A DNA stretch of 64,000 bases from the NCBI RefSeq assembly GCF_902706295.1, contig NZ_CACSJJ010000021.1, positions 1-64,000 on the forward strand, written 5' to 3'. Origin of the DNA: Arthrobacter sp. 18067. GTDB taxonomy: Bacteria > Actinomycetota > Actinomycetes > Actinomycetales > Micrococcaceae. The notes under the pieces are model-generated. The model worked only from the letters and a program-made list of their open reading frames with translations, searched no databases and had not been told where the DNA came from. Below are positions 1 to 7,955 of this stretch, piece after piece (the first letter of the stretch is position 1; each line of letters begins with the position of its first letter). The position numbers were made by a program, and so were the translations under genes.

Positions 1-630
1 GACAGACCCCACAACGCCTACGGAGTCGCCTTCTTCGACGTCGAAGTACCGCAGCGGGGAGTAGGTAGTGATTCCTGCGCACAACAACGGCGCTGCCGCA
101 GCGGGGTCGAGGGCTTCTGGAACGCGCAGCACGAAGCGCCTGTCAACCACTACCGACGTCGAATAGCCGCCTTGGGTGATGGCGTCACCGTGACGGGGGT
201 CGGCGGCGCCGTACGTGCCGATGTTGCCCCGCTCGCAGTACTGCTCCAGGCCGTCGAGGCAGCTCTCGCATTCGCGGCAGGAGTCAACCATGCAGCCGAC
301 GCCCACCCGGTCACCCGGCGCAAAGTCCTCCACTGCGGTGCCCACGTGGGTTACCCGGCCAACTATCTCGTGTCCAGGGACAAGGGGGTAAGGAGGAATT
401 CGCCACTCACCCCGCGTCGCGTGCACGTCGGAGTGGCACAGGCCGCAGAATTCAACGGCGATCTCGACGTCGTCCGCAGTAGGTGCACGGCGGGCGACGG
501 TCAGGGGAACCAAACCGCTGTCGGGGGACGTGGCGCCGTACGCTGCAGCAAGGGTTGCCTCACTGGTTTCGCTGGTGTCCAGGGTAATGGGTTTAGCAAG
601 GGGCGGGGGCACAGGGCGTCCGGGGGTCAT
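1..630 (-). CDS. Zinc-dependent alcohol dehydrogenase, C-terminus cut by window edge
   Basis: An open frame of 210 codons runs leftward from ATG at 630 to the first base of the window. The translation has the medium-chain dehydrogenase signature: a catalytic-zinc Cys in CGLCHSDVHATRGEW, then GHEIVGRV with the His/Glu pair, and the structural-zinc cluster GCMVDSCRECESCLDGLEQYC. The order resembles the NADP-linked YahK/cinnamyl-alcohol dehydrogenase subgroup, which reduces aldehydes. The nucleotide-binding half is just starting (VGVVG) where the sequence ends. Its ATG overlaps the TGA of the sulfurtransferase gene (ATGA at 630-627), so the two are probably translationally coupled. Substrate is not determinable. 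Confidence 0.9.
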   Translation of the reverse strand, partial: MTPGRPVPPPLAKPITLDTSETSEATLAAAYGATSPDSGLVPLTVARRAPTADDVEIAVEFCGLCHSDVHATRGEWRIPPYPLVPGHEIVGRVTHVGTAVEDFAPGDRVGVGCMVDSCRECESCLDGLEQYCERGNIGTYGAADPRHGDAITQGGYSTSVVVDRRFVLRVPEALDPAAAAPLLCAGITTYSPLRYFDVEEGDSVGVVGSV

Positions 631-1544
631 GATCCGACGCTACTCCCGGCAGCTGTGCTTGTGCCACTTGCACCAGCGTGATCACGGGCACTCTCAGCGC
701 CTTCCTCAATAGGATCGCTCCCAACCGCTACGGGATTCGCGGCGTTGTTGGACCATTGCGAGAAGGACCCTGGGAAGAGCGCCGCCCGGTACCCCGCAAT
801 CTCCAGAGCCGCGATCTCATGGCTCGCCGTCACTCCGGAACCGCAATACACCGCAATGTGGGCTGACTCATCCACGCCCAACTCCTCAAAGCGCCGCTTG
901 AGCTCCTCGGCCGGCAAAAAGGTCCCGTCGCCCGTGACGTTTCCAGTGGTCGGTGCGCTCACAGCGCCCGGAATGTGTCCCGCCCGGGGATCTACCGGCT
1001 CCACCTCTCCCCGGTAGCGTTCTCCCGCCCGGGCATCGAACAACACACCACTGCTGTGCCACCGCGCCGCTTCCTGCTCGGTGATCGCCGGCATGTTGCC
1101 GTCGCCCAAGGAGACATTCCCGACGGCGGGAGTCACCTCGCCGGACTCCCCCGGGTACCCGTTCGCACGCCAGGCCGCCAGGCCGCCGTCGAGCAGGTAG
1201 ACCGAGGTAACCCCGGCGTTGCGCAGCATCCACCAAACGCGTGCTGCGGCCATGCTGCCGCTGTTGTCGTACGCAACCACCGTGTCGCCGTCGTTGATTC
1301 CCCACTTTCGCGCGGCCTCCTGGAAGTGTTCCCGCGACGGCAACGGGTGCCGGCCACGCCCAGGCTGCGCGTGGTCTGCGAGCTCAGTGGGGAGGTCCAC
1401 GAAAACTGCGCCGGGCAGGTGCCCGGCCAGGTATTCGCTATGCCCGTCAGTCCGTCCCAACACCCAGCGGACGTCCAGGAGCACAGTGCGCTCCCCGGAT
1501 TGGAAGCGCTCGTGCAGTTGTGACGAACTGATCAGCGTGGACAT
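627..1544 (-). CDS. sseA: 3-mercaptopyruvate/thiosulfate sulfurtransferase (tandem rhodanese)
   Basis: The 305-residue protein has two rhodanese domains. The N-terminal one is catalytically silent and the C-terminal one carries the active-site loop CGSGVTAS. A CG[S/T]GVT loop is typical of 3-mercaptopyruvate sulfurtransferases, whereas thiosulfate-specific enzymes carry CRKGVT, so mercaptopyruvate is the likelier donor. The start at 1544 is chosen because GAAGGAGA lies just upstream and the protein then begins MSTLISSSQL at the first rhodanese domain; an upstream in-frame start would add 34 unconserved residues. The gene is divergent from the cysteine desulfhydrase at 1616 and overlaps the downstream alcohol dehydrogenase by 4 bases. 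Confidence 0.9.
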   Translation of the reverse strand: MSTLISSSQLHERFQSGERTVLLDVRWVLGRTDGHSEYLAGHLPGAVFVDLPTELADHAQPGRGRHPLPSREHFQEAARKWGINDGDTVVAYDNSGSMAAARVWWMLRNAGVTSVYLLDGGLAAWRANGYPGESGEVTPAVGNVSLGDGNMPAITEQEAARWHSSGVLFDARAGERYRGEVEPVDPRAGHIPGAVSAPTTGNVTGDGTFLPAEELKRRFEELGVDESAHIAVYCGSGVTASHEIAALEIAGYRAALFPGSFSQWSNNAANPVAVGSDPIEEGAESARDHAGASGTSTAAGSSVGS

Positions 1545-1615
1545 AAGTTCTCCTTCATTCCGGCGGCATCTGTTCTGGTGCTGCCGCCGCCCGGATTCCA
1601 GCCTAGGCTTATCCA

Positions 1616-2698
1616 GTGAGCAATTCGTGCATTCAGGACAGAGCATGGGCCAGCGAGGCCATCCGCAAGATCGAGGCTGAGAACAACCGCTCGGCGGACA
1701 CGCATCTTTACGCGGTTCCCCTCCCGGAACATTGGGGGGTCCAGCTGTATCTGAAGGACGAGTCGACCCATCGCTCGGGCAGCCTCAAGCACCGCCTTGC
1801 GCGATCGTTGTTCCTGTACGGCCTGGTCAACGGATGGATCACGGAGGGCACCACCATTGTGGAAGCTTCGAGCGGCAGTACTGCCGTGTCCGAGGCCTAC
1901 TTTGCGCGGCTGATTGGTTTGCCCTTCATCGCCGTCATGACCAAAACCACCAGCCCCGAAAAGATCGCGCTGATTGAAGACTTCGGCGGCGCCTGCCTGT
2001 TGGTGGACCACGCTTCCGAGGTCTATGCCGTGGCCGAGGAGACCGCCACAACGTCCGGCGGCTACTACATGGATCAGTTCACGTATGCAGAACGCGCGAC
2101 GGACTGGCGGGGCAACAACAACATCGCGGAGTCAATTTTCGACCAACTCGCCCTCGAAGAACACCCGATTCCCGACTGGATCGTGGTGGGCGCGGGCACC
2201 GGTGGCACCAGCGCAACCATCGGCCGCTACCTGAGATACAACCGCTACCCCACGCGCCTTGCCGTGGTGGACCCGGAAAACTCCGCCTTCTACCCCGCTT
2301 GGCGCGACGGTGACACCGCCGCAGCCACGGGCCTGCCATCGCGAATCGAGGGCATCGGCCGTCCAAGGTCTGAACCCAGCTTCGTGCCGGCGGTCATCGA
2401 CCACATGATCCAAGTGCCCGACGCCGCGTCGGTTGCTGCCATGCGCCATCTCCGGAAGCTCACTGGCCTGCACGCAGGGCCCTCCACCGGGACCAACCTG
2501 TGGGGTGTCTGGCAGTTGGTGGCCGGGATGGTGGCTGAGGGGCGACAAGGCAGCATCGTTTCACTGATGTGCGACGGCGGCGACCGCTATGCAGGCAGTT
2601 ATAACGACGTCGGTTGGCTGGCCGCCAAGGGACTGGACCCTTCACCCCACGAGGCAGTCCTGGAACGGTTCCACGACACAGGGGTTTGGACCGGCTAG
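1616..2698 (+). CDS. cds1: PLP-dependent L-cysteine desulfhydrase, Cds1-type
   Basis: This 360-residue fold-type II PLP enzyme has a Schiff-base Lys at about position 58 (SGSLKHR), a substrate loop EASSGSTAVS and a phosphate-cup motif GAGTGGTS. Length and sequence match the actinobacterial Cds1 family (Mycobacterium Rv3684), which breaks L-cysteine into sulfide, ammonia and pyruvate. Cysteine synthase paralogues share the fold, so biosynthetic activity cannot be excluded. The start is GTG at 1616. The gene is divergent from sseA, giving a small cysteine-sulfur module. Its stop overlaps the stop of the convergent MBL gene by 4 bases. Confidence 0.85.
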   Translation: MSNSCIQDRAWASEAIRKIEAENNRSADTHLYAVPLPEHWGVQLYLKDESTHRSGSLKHRLARSLFLYGLVNGWITEGTTIVEASSGSTAVSEAYFARLIGLPFIAVMTKTTSPEKIALIEDFGGACLLVDHASEVYAVAEETATTSGGYYMDQFTYAERATDWRGNNNIAESIFDQLALEEHPIPDWIVVGAGTGGTSATIGRYLRYNRYPTRLAVVDPENSAFYPAWRDGDTAAATGLPSRIEGIGRPRSEPSFVPAVIDHMIQVPDAASVAAMRHLRKLTGLHAGPSTGTNLWGVWQLVAGMVAEGRQGSIVSLMCDGGDRYAGSYNDVGWLAAKGLDPSPHEAVLERFHDTGVWTG

Positions 2699-3354
2699 AC
2701 CTTTACTGAGTCGCGTGGGGCAAGGCGTTCATAGCTGGTCCCGTAGAGGGCGCCGATGCGGGTTACGTGGCCCTCTACGATGCCGCGTCCCAGCTCGTTG
2801 AGCAGGGCGTCATGGACAGGGAACGCCCTGGGAGCACGGACCGAGATGACGAAGTCCACGACTTCGCCCACTTTTGACCATGGAGCATGGATGGGCACCA
2901 AAAGTGTTTTGACGTCAATCCCATCCGGGACTACAAAAGAGTCCCCGGGGTGGAACACATTTTCGTCCACCAGGTAGCCGATGTTCGCCACCACCGGGAT
3001 TTGCGCGTGGATTACAGCATGCTGGCCGCCAAACGTCCGCACGCTGAAACCTGCGGCTTGAAAGTCGGAACCCGGCTCGGCGACGTGCACCCGGGCCGCG
3101 ACATCAGTGTCATCCCGCAGTGCTGCGGCAACACCGGCCGGGGCATGTACTTCAAGCGCCGTATTGCTCCGAAGCGCAGAGAGCAGGGCCGGGCGGTCAA
3201 GGTGGTCATTGTGCTCGTGGGTGACCAGGACGGCATCGGCCCCGGCCAACGCCTCCGCGGACTCTGAGAAGGTTCCGGGATCGATGACCAGGACCTTCCC
3301 GTCCTTCTCCAACCGGACGCATGCGTGGGTGTACTTGGTGAGCAGCATGTCCAC
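2695..3354 (-). CDS. MBL-fold metal-dependent hydrolase (UlaG-like)
   Basis: This 219-residue protein begins MLLTKYTHACVRLEKDGKVLVIDPG and contains the metallo-beta-lactamase signature THEHNDHLD at about 45-53, with further metal ligands expected in PGDSF and in the HAPW loop. Short single-domain members of this group are usually annotated as UlaG-like metal-dependent hydrolases with unknown substrates. Start is GTG at 3354, with ATG at 3348 a close alternative. It is convergent with cds1 and divergent from zur. No substrate can be assigned. Confidence 0.85.
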   Translation of the reverse strand: MDMLLTKYTHACVRLEKDGKVLVIDPGTFSESAEALAGADAVLVTHEHNDHLDRPALLSALRSNTALEVHAPAGVAAALRDDTDVAARVHVAEPGSDFQAAGFSVRTFGGQHAVIHAQIPVVANIGYLVDENVFHPGDSFVVPDGIDVKTLLVPIHAPWSKVGEVVDFVISVRAPRAFPVHDALLNELGRGIVEGHVTRIGALYGTSYERLAPRDSVKV

Positions 3355-3442
3355 AGCCTAGGACCACCGGCTGACAGTTTCCAAGCCTGCCCTGCTGGTA
3401 AAATTGGGGTTTGCCAGCATCCCCACGGAAGTGAGTCTTTCC

Positions 3443-3910
3443 ATGCCACACGGCACCAATTCCGCCACGACCGGCCCTGCGGCGCCGGCCACCAGCGGTG
3501 TCAAGGAGCAGCGTGTCACCAAGCAACGCTTGGCCGTCAGCGCCGCACTGGACGAATTGGATGACTTCGTCAGCACGCAGGAGCTGTACCGGTTGCTGCA
3601 AAACAAGGGCATTTCCGTTTCGTTGGCTACGGCCTACCGTATTCTCCAGTCCCTGGCAGATGAAGGACTCATTGACGTCCTGCGCAACGGCGAAGGCGAA
3701 GCCGTCTACCGGCGCTGCGCCGTCACGGGACACCACCACCACTTGCTGTGCCGCAACTGCGGGAAGGCAGTCGAAGTGGAAGCACCCGCCGTCGAAACAT
3801 GGGCTGCACGAACTGCTGCCGAACACGGTTTCACTGAGGTGGCGCACACCGTGGAAATCTTCGGGCTGTGCCCGGAATGCACGGCGAAGAAAGCAGCCGG
3901 CAAGCTCTAG
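3443..3910 (+). CDS. zur: Zinc uptake regulator, Fur family
   Basis: The 155-residue protein has an N-terminal winged helix (RVTKQRLAVSAAL to SLATAYRILQSLADEGLIDVL) and a C-terminal metal-binding dimerisation domain with HHHHLLCRNCG and CPEC. Both are diagnostic of Fur-family regulators with a structural Cys4 zinc site. Assignment to Zur rather than Fur rests on the convergent znu genes next door and on Zur-box-like sites before znuA. Start ATG 3443 follows GGAAGTGAG; a TTG at 3404 in the same frame is less likely. The stop overlaps that of znuB by 4 bases. Expected role: with Zn(II) bound, repress zinc importer transcription. Confidence 0.88.
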   Translation: MPHGTNSATTGPAAPATSGVKEQRVTKQRLAVSAALDELDDFVSTQELYRLLQNKGISVSLATAYRILQSLADEGLIDVLRNGEGEAVYRRCAVTGHHHHLLCRNCGKAVEVEAPAVETWAARTAAEHGFTEVAHTVEIFGLCPECTAKKAAGKL

Positions 3911-4797
3911 TGAGCGCCTGCAGGCAAGTCCCGTGACACCCGGCCGTTGAGTCCCTTGTTGGTCCGGACCCGTCCAATTACCCGGCACACCACGTAGATC
4001 AGGAATGACAAGGTGGTGACGTAGGGGCTGATGGGGATCCGGCTGCCGAGGGCCAGCAGTATGCCTCCCACGGTGGCAGTCATCGCGAAGACCACGCTCA
4101 GCAGCACCACCAGGCGAGGCGACGTCGTCACGCGCAGCGCGGCAGCCGCAGGGGTGATAAGCAAAGCAAGTACAAGCAGCGCGCCGACGATCTGGATGGA
4201 CAGCGCCACGCTGACACCCAGCAGCACCATGAATCCGATGGCCAGTCCCCGGACTGGAACGCCCCGGGCTTCGGCCATTTCGGGGTCTACGCTGGCGAAG
4301 CTCAGCGGCCGCCAGATAGCAGCCAACACCGCCATCACCACCACCGCTGTCCCGGCAAGAACCTGCAGTTGCACGGTGTCCACGGAAACGATCTGGCCCG
4401 TGAGCAGGCCGAACTTGTTGGCCGCGCGGCCCTCATAAAGCGCCAGGAAAAGGATCCCCAACCCCAGGCCGAACGGCATGATGACACCGATGATCGAGTT
4501 CTTGTCCCGCGCCCGGACGCCCATGAAGCCCAGCAGCACAGCCGCCGCCACGGACCCAATCAAGGAACCGAAGATGATGTCGGCGCCGACCAGCAACGCA
4601 AACGCCGCCCCGGCAAAGGACAATTCGGAGATGCCGTGGACTGCGAAGGCAAGGTCCCGCTTCATCACAAAGGTGCCAACCAACCCGCCCAGCAAACCCA
4701 GCACGGCTCCTGCCCAGATGGAATTCTGGACAAGCACCAGTAACTCGCCATAGTTCTCGAAGTTGAAAATGGTCTGCAGGATGTTGTCGGGATCCAC
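3907..4797 (-). CDS. znuB: Zinc/manganese ABC transporter permease
   Basis: The 296-residue hydrophobic protein has about eight to nine transmembrane segments and the ABC-3 family pattern, including GISELSFAGAAFALL and GALLVLALLITPAAAA. It would form the membrane channel of a high-affinity metal importer. Start GTG 4797 directly abuts the TAA of znuC, so it is translated as part of the same message. Zinc is preferred over manganese because Zur is adjacent and ZnuA has a His-rich loop. Confidence 0.9.
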   Translation of the reverse strand: MDPDNILQTIFNFENYGELLVLVQNSIWAGAVLGLLGGLVGTFVMKRDLAFAVHGISELSFAGAAFALLVGADIIFGSLIGSVAAAVLLGFMGVRARDKNSIIGVIMPFGLGLGILFLALYEGRAANKFGLLTGQIVSVDTVQLQVLAGTAVVVMAVLAAIWRPLSFASVDPEMAEARGVPVRGLAIGFMVLLGVSVALSIQIVGALLVLALLITPAAAALRVTTSPRLVVLLSVVFAMTATVGGILLALGSRIPISPYVTTLSFLIYVVCRVIGRVRTNKGLNGRVSRDLPAGAH

Positions 4798-5613
4798 TTA
4801 GAGTTCCTCCCCGGCGGTCGCGTGGGCATCGTCATGGAAGTGCGTGGTTGCGTCGGGCAGGCCGACGACGACGATCCTTCCGTTGGTGTGGATGACCTCC
4901 ACATGGCTGTCGTAAAGCTCCGAAAGGACTTCCGTGGTCATGACTTCCTGCGGCGTCCCCACGCGGAACTGACCGCCGGCCAGATACAGGACGCGGTCAA
5001 CGTAATCCATCACCGGGTTGATCTCGTGGGTCACGAAAACCACCGCGCTGTTGCGCTCATGGCACTGCTTGTTGATCAGCGAGCTCACGCCCTGCTGGTG
5101 GTGAAGGTCCAAGGAAAGGAGCGGTTCGTCGCACAGGAGTACTTGCGGCTCCGTGGCCAGCGCTTGGGCCACCCTGAGCCGTTGCTGCTCGCCACCGGAC
5201 AGTTGTCCCACCGGCACCTTTGCGTAGTCCGACGCCCCCACCAACTCCAGTAACTCGTCGATCCGCTGGTTGACTTTCCCGCCGGAAAGCCGCATGCCCC
5301 AGCGATGCCCATCAATGCCAAGGCCCACCAGGTCCCGGGCGCGCAAAGGCGTATCCGGAGCGAACGACTTTTGCTGCGGGATGTAGCCGATGCGTTTACT
5401 GCCGCGCTCCACGGCGTGGCCACCGAGAGTCACTGATCCGGAATGCAGCTCCTGAAGTCCCAGGAGGACTTTCAGGAAGCTCGTCTTGCCACTGCCGTTC
5501 GGGCCAAGGACCGCGAAGAACTCTCCCGGATTAATGTCCAGATCGAGATCCCGCCAAAGCGTCCTCTTGCCGAACTGCAGGCTCGCTCCGCGGAGGCTCA
5601 CTACCGGTGTCAA
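4798..5613 (-). CDS. znuC: Zinc ABC transporter ATP-binding protein
   Basis: The 271-residue ABC ATPase has Walker A GPNGSGKTS, signature LSGGEQQRL and Walker B QVLLCDEPLLSLD, followed by the switch His in VTHEINPV. It energises metal import with ZnuB. The likely start is TTG 5613, preceded by GAGGACAACTT; GTG a few codons in is an alternative. A strong terminator-like hairpin lies between this gene and znuA upstream, so znuCB may depend on read-through or its own promoter. Confidence 0.9.
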   Translation of the reverse strand: MTPVVSLRGASLQFGKRTLWRDLDLDINPGEFFAVLGPNGSGKTSFLKVLLGLQELHSGSVTLGGHAVERGSKRIGYIPQQKSFAPDTPLRARDLVGLGIDGHRWGMRLSGGKVNQRIDELLELVGASDYAKVPVGQLSGGEQQRLRVAQALATEPQVLLCDEPLLSLDLHHQQGVSSLINKQCHERNSAVVFVTHEINPVMDYVDRVLYLAGGQFRVGTPQEVMTTEVLSELYDSHVEVIHTNGRIVVVGLPDATTHFHDDAHATAGEEL

Positions 5614-5692
5614 AAGTTGTCCTCAATCCACGCGCTCCGGGGAACGCATTCTGATGCCGCAGGTGTTCGCGGCTGGGGTGGTGGCAGCAAAA

Positions 5693-5736
5693 GGCCCCGC
5701 CGCCATCCCTGAATATCTTAGGACGCCGGCGGGGCC
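5693..5736 (-). terminator. Intrinsic terminator/attenuator between znuA and znuC
   Basis: A 10-bp perfect GC stem (GGCCCCGCCG at 5693-5702 with CGGCGGGGCC at 5727-5736) is followed, in the leftward direction of transcription, by CCTTTTGC. It sits about 30 bases after the znuA stop and 80 bases before the znuC start. This suggests partial termination that would give more binding protein than ATPase/permease. Confidence 0.75.
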
Positions 5737-5763
5737 CTTCACCGCAATTGGATGCTGGTAACG

Positions 5764-6732
5764 CTACTTCTTCAATGCTGCAGTGACGGCTTCCACGTTA
5801 TCCGTCATCCACTGGACGTAGTCCTTGCCGTCAGGCAGGGTTTCCGTGAAGTTCACCACCGGCACGCCGGCAGCTTCGGCGGCCCGCTTGACGGCTTCTG
5901 TCTGGGGCCCTTCGGTCTGTTCGTTGTACGCCAGGAACCGCACGGATTTGGCACTGACCAAGTCCGTGGTTTCCTTCAGTACAGAGGCTGGGACATCGGT
6001 TTCCTCTTCAATTGCAGCGCTGTATGCCTCGGGAGTCTTGTTCTCCAGGCCCGCCGTTTCCAGGAGATACAGCGGCACGGGCTCAGTGACCGCTACCGGC
6101 GCGTGCTCGTTGGCCGCTTTGACGGCGTCGAGTTTTCCAGAGAGGTCAGTGAGCTTGGCTTTGAACGCGTCGGCATTGGCTGTAAACGTCCCGGCCGATT
6201 CCGCATCCAGGCTGCCGAGCTTGGCAGCAACTGCGTCAGCCACCTTGCCCATGGTGTCCAGGCTGTACCAGACGTGCTCATTGAACTCACCGTGATTGTG
6301 CGCGTGGCCCTCTTCGCCATGGGCTTCCTCGCTGTGCCCTTCTTCTTCCGGAGCAAGACCGGAGATTTCTACTGCGCTGATCATGTTCTCGTGGCCCACC
6401 TTGGTTTCATCAGCAATCTTGTGGAGGAACTCGTCATAGCCTCCGCCGTTCTCCACTACGAGCTTTGCCTTGGAGATGACCAACTTGTCCTGGGCGGATG
6501 CCTCATACGAGTGCGGGTCCTGGCTCGTCTTGGTGATGATGGCGCTGACATTGACTTTGTCCCCACCGATTGCTTTTACAACGTCGCCATACACATTCGT
6601 GGAGGTGACCACCTCAATGGCACCCGACGCCGACGCATTGTTCGCCCCGGCATTTCCGGCACAAGAAGTAAGCAGGAGGGCGGCAATACCTGCGGAAGCG
6701 GCCATGGACAGGCGGGCGGCGGAACGACGCAC
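5764..6732 (-). CDS. znuA: Zinc ABC transporter substrate-binding lipoprotein
   Basis: The cluster A-1 metal-binding protein starts with VRRSAARLSMAASAGIAALLLTSCAG, a lipoprotein signal with the lipidated Cys in LLTSC. It has the expected metal ligands DPHSYE, EHVWY and the C-terminal acidic region, plus a His/Glu-rich loop (GHSEEAHGEEGHAHNHGE) typical of zinc binders. The start is set at GTG 6732 because GAGG lies 5 bases upstream. An in-frame TTG at 6771 would place coding sequence over a Zur-box-like site. It is first in the znuA-znuC-znuB order, separated from znuC by a hairpin. Confidence 0.9.
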   Translation of the reverse strand: MRRSAARLSMAASAGIAALLLTSCAGNAGANNASASGAIEVVTSTNVYGDVVKAIGGDKVNVSAIITKTSQDPHSYEASAQDKLVISKAKLVVENGGGYDEFLHKIADETKVGHENMISAVEISGLAPEEEGHSEEAHGEEGHAHNHGEFNEHVWYSLDTMGKVADAVAAKLGSLDAESAGTFTANADAFKAKLTDLSGKLDAVKAANEHAPVAVTEPVPLYLLETAGLENKTPEAYSAAIEEETDVPASVLKETTDLVSAKSVRFLAYNEQTEGPQTEAVKRAAEAAGVPVVNFTETLPDGKDYVQWMTDNVEAVTAALKK

Positions 6733-6749
6733 GAGGACCTCGGATCTAC

Positions 6750-6764
6750 TCAAAATGAGAATCA
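6750..6764. promoter_or_regulatory. Putative Zur box proximal to znuA
   Basis: TCAAAATGAGAATCA matches the actinobacterial Zur-box pattern TGAAAATGATTTTCA at 11 of 15 positions by hand comparison. It lies 18-32 bases upstream of the znuA GTG. Binding by Zur is inferred. Confidence 0.5.
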
Positions 6765-6796
6765 AACACAATTACTGGCAGGTTTCAGTGTAGCCC

Positions 6797-6819
6797 TAAA
6801 TGGGAATGATTCCTATTTA
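6797..6819. promoter_or_regulatory. Palindromic Zur-like operator upstream of znuA
   Basis: A 23-base near-perfect palindrome is centred on GGAATGATTCC and flanked by TAAAT/ATTTA arms. It shares the AATGATT centre with Zur boxes and sits about 47 bases upstream of the more proximal box (centre to centre), in front of znuA. Two operators would allow cooperative repression. It is not inside any gene. Confidence 0.6.
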
Positions 6820-6823
6820 GACG

Positions 6824-6859
6824 AGGCTGGCACCGGTCGGTTTCGATCGGTGCCAGCCT
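6824..6859 (-). terminator. Hairpin downstream of the CNNM/CBS gene pair
   Basis: A 12-bp perfect stem (AGGCTGGCACCG with CGGTGCCAGCCT) lies between the end of the CBS protein gene at 6885 and the znuA operator. In the leftward direction no clean T tract follows, so termination may be weak. Confidence 0.55.
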
Positions 6860-6884
6860 GTTCTGTCTTATCTACTGCACTCGT

Positions 6885-7955
6885 TTATTTCGTTTGTTGG
6901 TCTCCGTAGCGGCGGATGCCGGTCGCCTGCGTAGCGTCGCGGATCTCGCCAACCAACTGTTCAATGACGTCCTCAAGGAACAGGACACCCTGCGTTTCTC
7001 CGCCCGCGCCGATGACGCGGGCGAGGTGGGAGCCGGTGCGTTGCATGACGGACATTGCCTGCTCGATCTCGTCATCCGGCGCCAGGTTGGCCAGAGAGCG
7101 AATGCGCCCTTCGGCAATGGGATGCCTTCTGCCCTCATCCGGGATGGACAGGATGTCCTTCACGTGGAGGTAGCCGGCAAGTTCGCCGTCGTCGTCCACC
7201 ATCGGGAAACGGGAGAATCCCGTGCGGCTGACCGCCTTTTCCAAGTCCACCGGTGTGGACGCCGTCTTTAGCACCACCAGCTTGTCCAGTGGAACCATGA
7301 TGTGCGAGGCCGTGTGCTCCGAGAACTCCAAGGCACCGCTCAACAAGCCCGCTTCGTCGTCCACCAGGCCATGGCGTGTGGATTCCTGCACGATCGACTG
7401 CACCTCCTCCAGCGTGAACGACGAGGACACCTCATCCTTGGGCTCGATCTTCATCAGCCGCAGGATGTGGTTGGCCAGCCAGTTCAGCGTCCAGATGATC
7501 GGGTTCACCACGCGTGCAATGAACATCAACGGGGGTGCCAACAAAAGCGCAGCCTTGTCCGCCACGGAAACCGAGATGTTCTTGGGAACCATCTCGCCGA
7601 AGGTGACATGCAGGAACGTGACAAACAGCAGGGCAATCGCAAACGCGATGATGTCCGCAAGTTCAACCGGAACACCAACCAGTTCAAGAGGCTCAGCCAA
7701 CAAATGGTGGATGGCAGGCTCGGCAACCTGAAGGATCAACAGGGAGCAAACGGTGATACCCAGCTGTGCACAGGCGAGCATCAGCGAAACGTTTTCCATG
7801 GCACGCAGTGTTGTCTGCGCCCGCTTGGACCCGGCTTCGGCCAATGGCTCGATCTGGCTGCGGCGTGCCGACATGACGGCAAACTCCGCACCCACGAAGA
7901 AGGCGTTGCCGATCAGGAGAACGACGAGCCATACGATTCCTACCCAGTCGCTCAT
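6885..7955 (-). CDS. CNNM transmembrane/CBS-pair protein (HlyC/CorC family)
   Basis: The 356-residue protein has an N-terminal CNNM (DUF21) membrane domain of three to four helices (WVGIVWLVVLLIGNAFFVGAEFAVMSARRS; GITVCSLLILQVAEP; FGEMVPKNISVS), followed by two CBS motifs (HIMVPLDKLVVL and SVMQRTGSHLARV). The family includes magnesium exporters and corC/hemolysin-C-type proteins. The C-terminal transporter-associated domain seen in the upstream paralogue is absent here. It overlaps that paralogue by 4 bases (7952-7955), implying co-translation. Confidence 0.88.
   Translation of the reverse strand: MSDWVGIVWLVVLLIGNAFFVGAEFAVMSARRSQIEPLAEAGSKRAQTTLRAMENVSLMLACAQLGITVCSLLILQVAEPAIHHLLAEPLELVGVPVELADIIAFAIALLFVTFLHVTFGEMVPKNISVSVADKAALLLAPPLMFIARVVNPIIWTLNWLANHILRLMKIEPKDEVSSSFTLEEVQSIVQESTRHGLVDDEAGLLSGALEFSEHTASHIMVPLDKLVVLKTASTPVDLEKAVSRTGFSRFPMVDDDGELAGYLHVKDILSIPDEGRRHPIAEGRIRSLANLAPDDEIEQAMSVMQRTGSHLARVIGAGGETQGVLFLEDVIEQLVGEIRDATQATGIRRYGDQQTK

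Noticed and set aside
172..681. Rightward frame across the alcohol dehydrogenase
   Set aside because: The leftward frame encodes clear zinc-dehydrogenase motifs; this one has none.
5614..5690. A separate Zur operator before znuC
   Set aside because: No palindrome resembling the sites before znuA is present.
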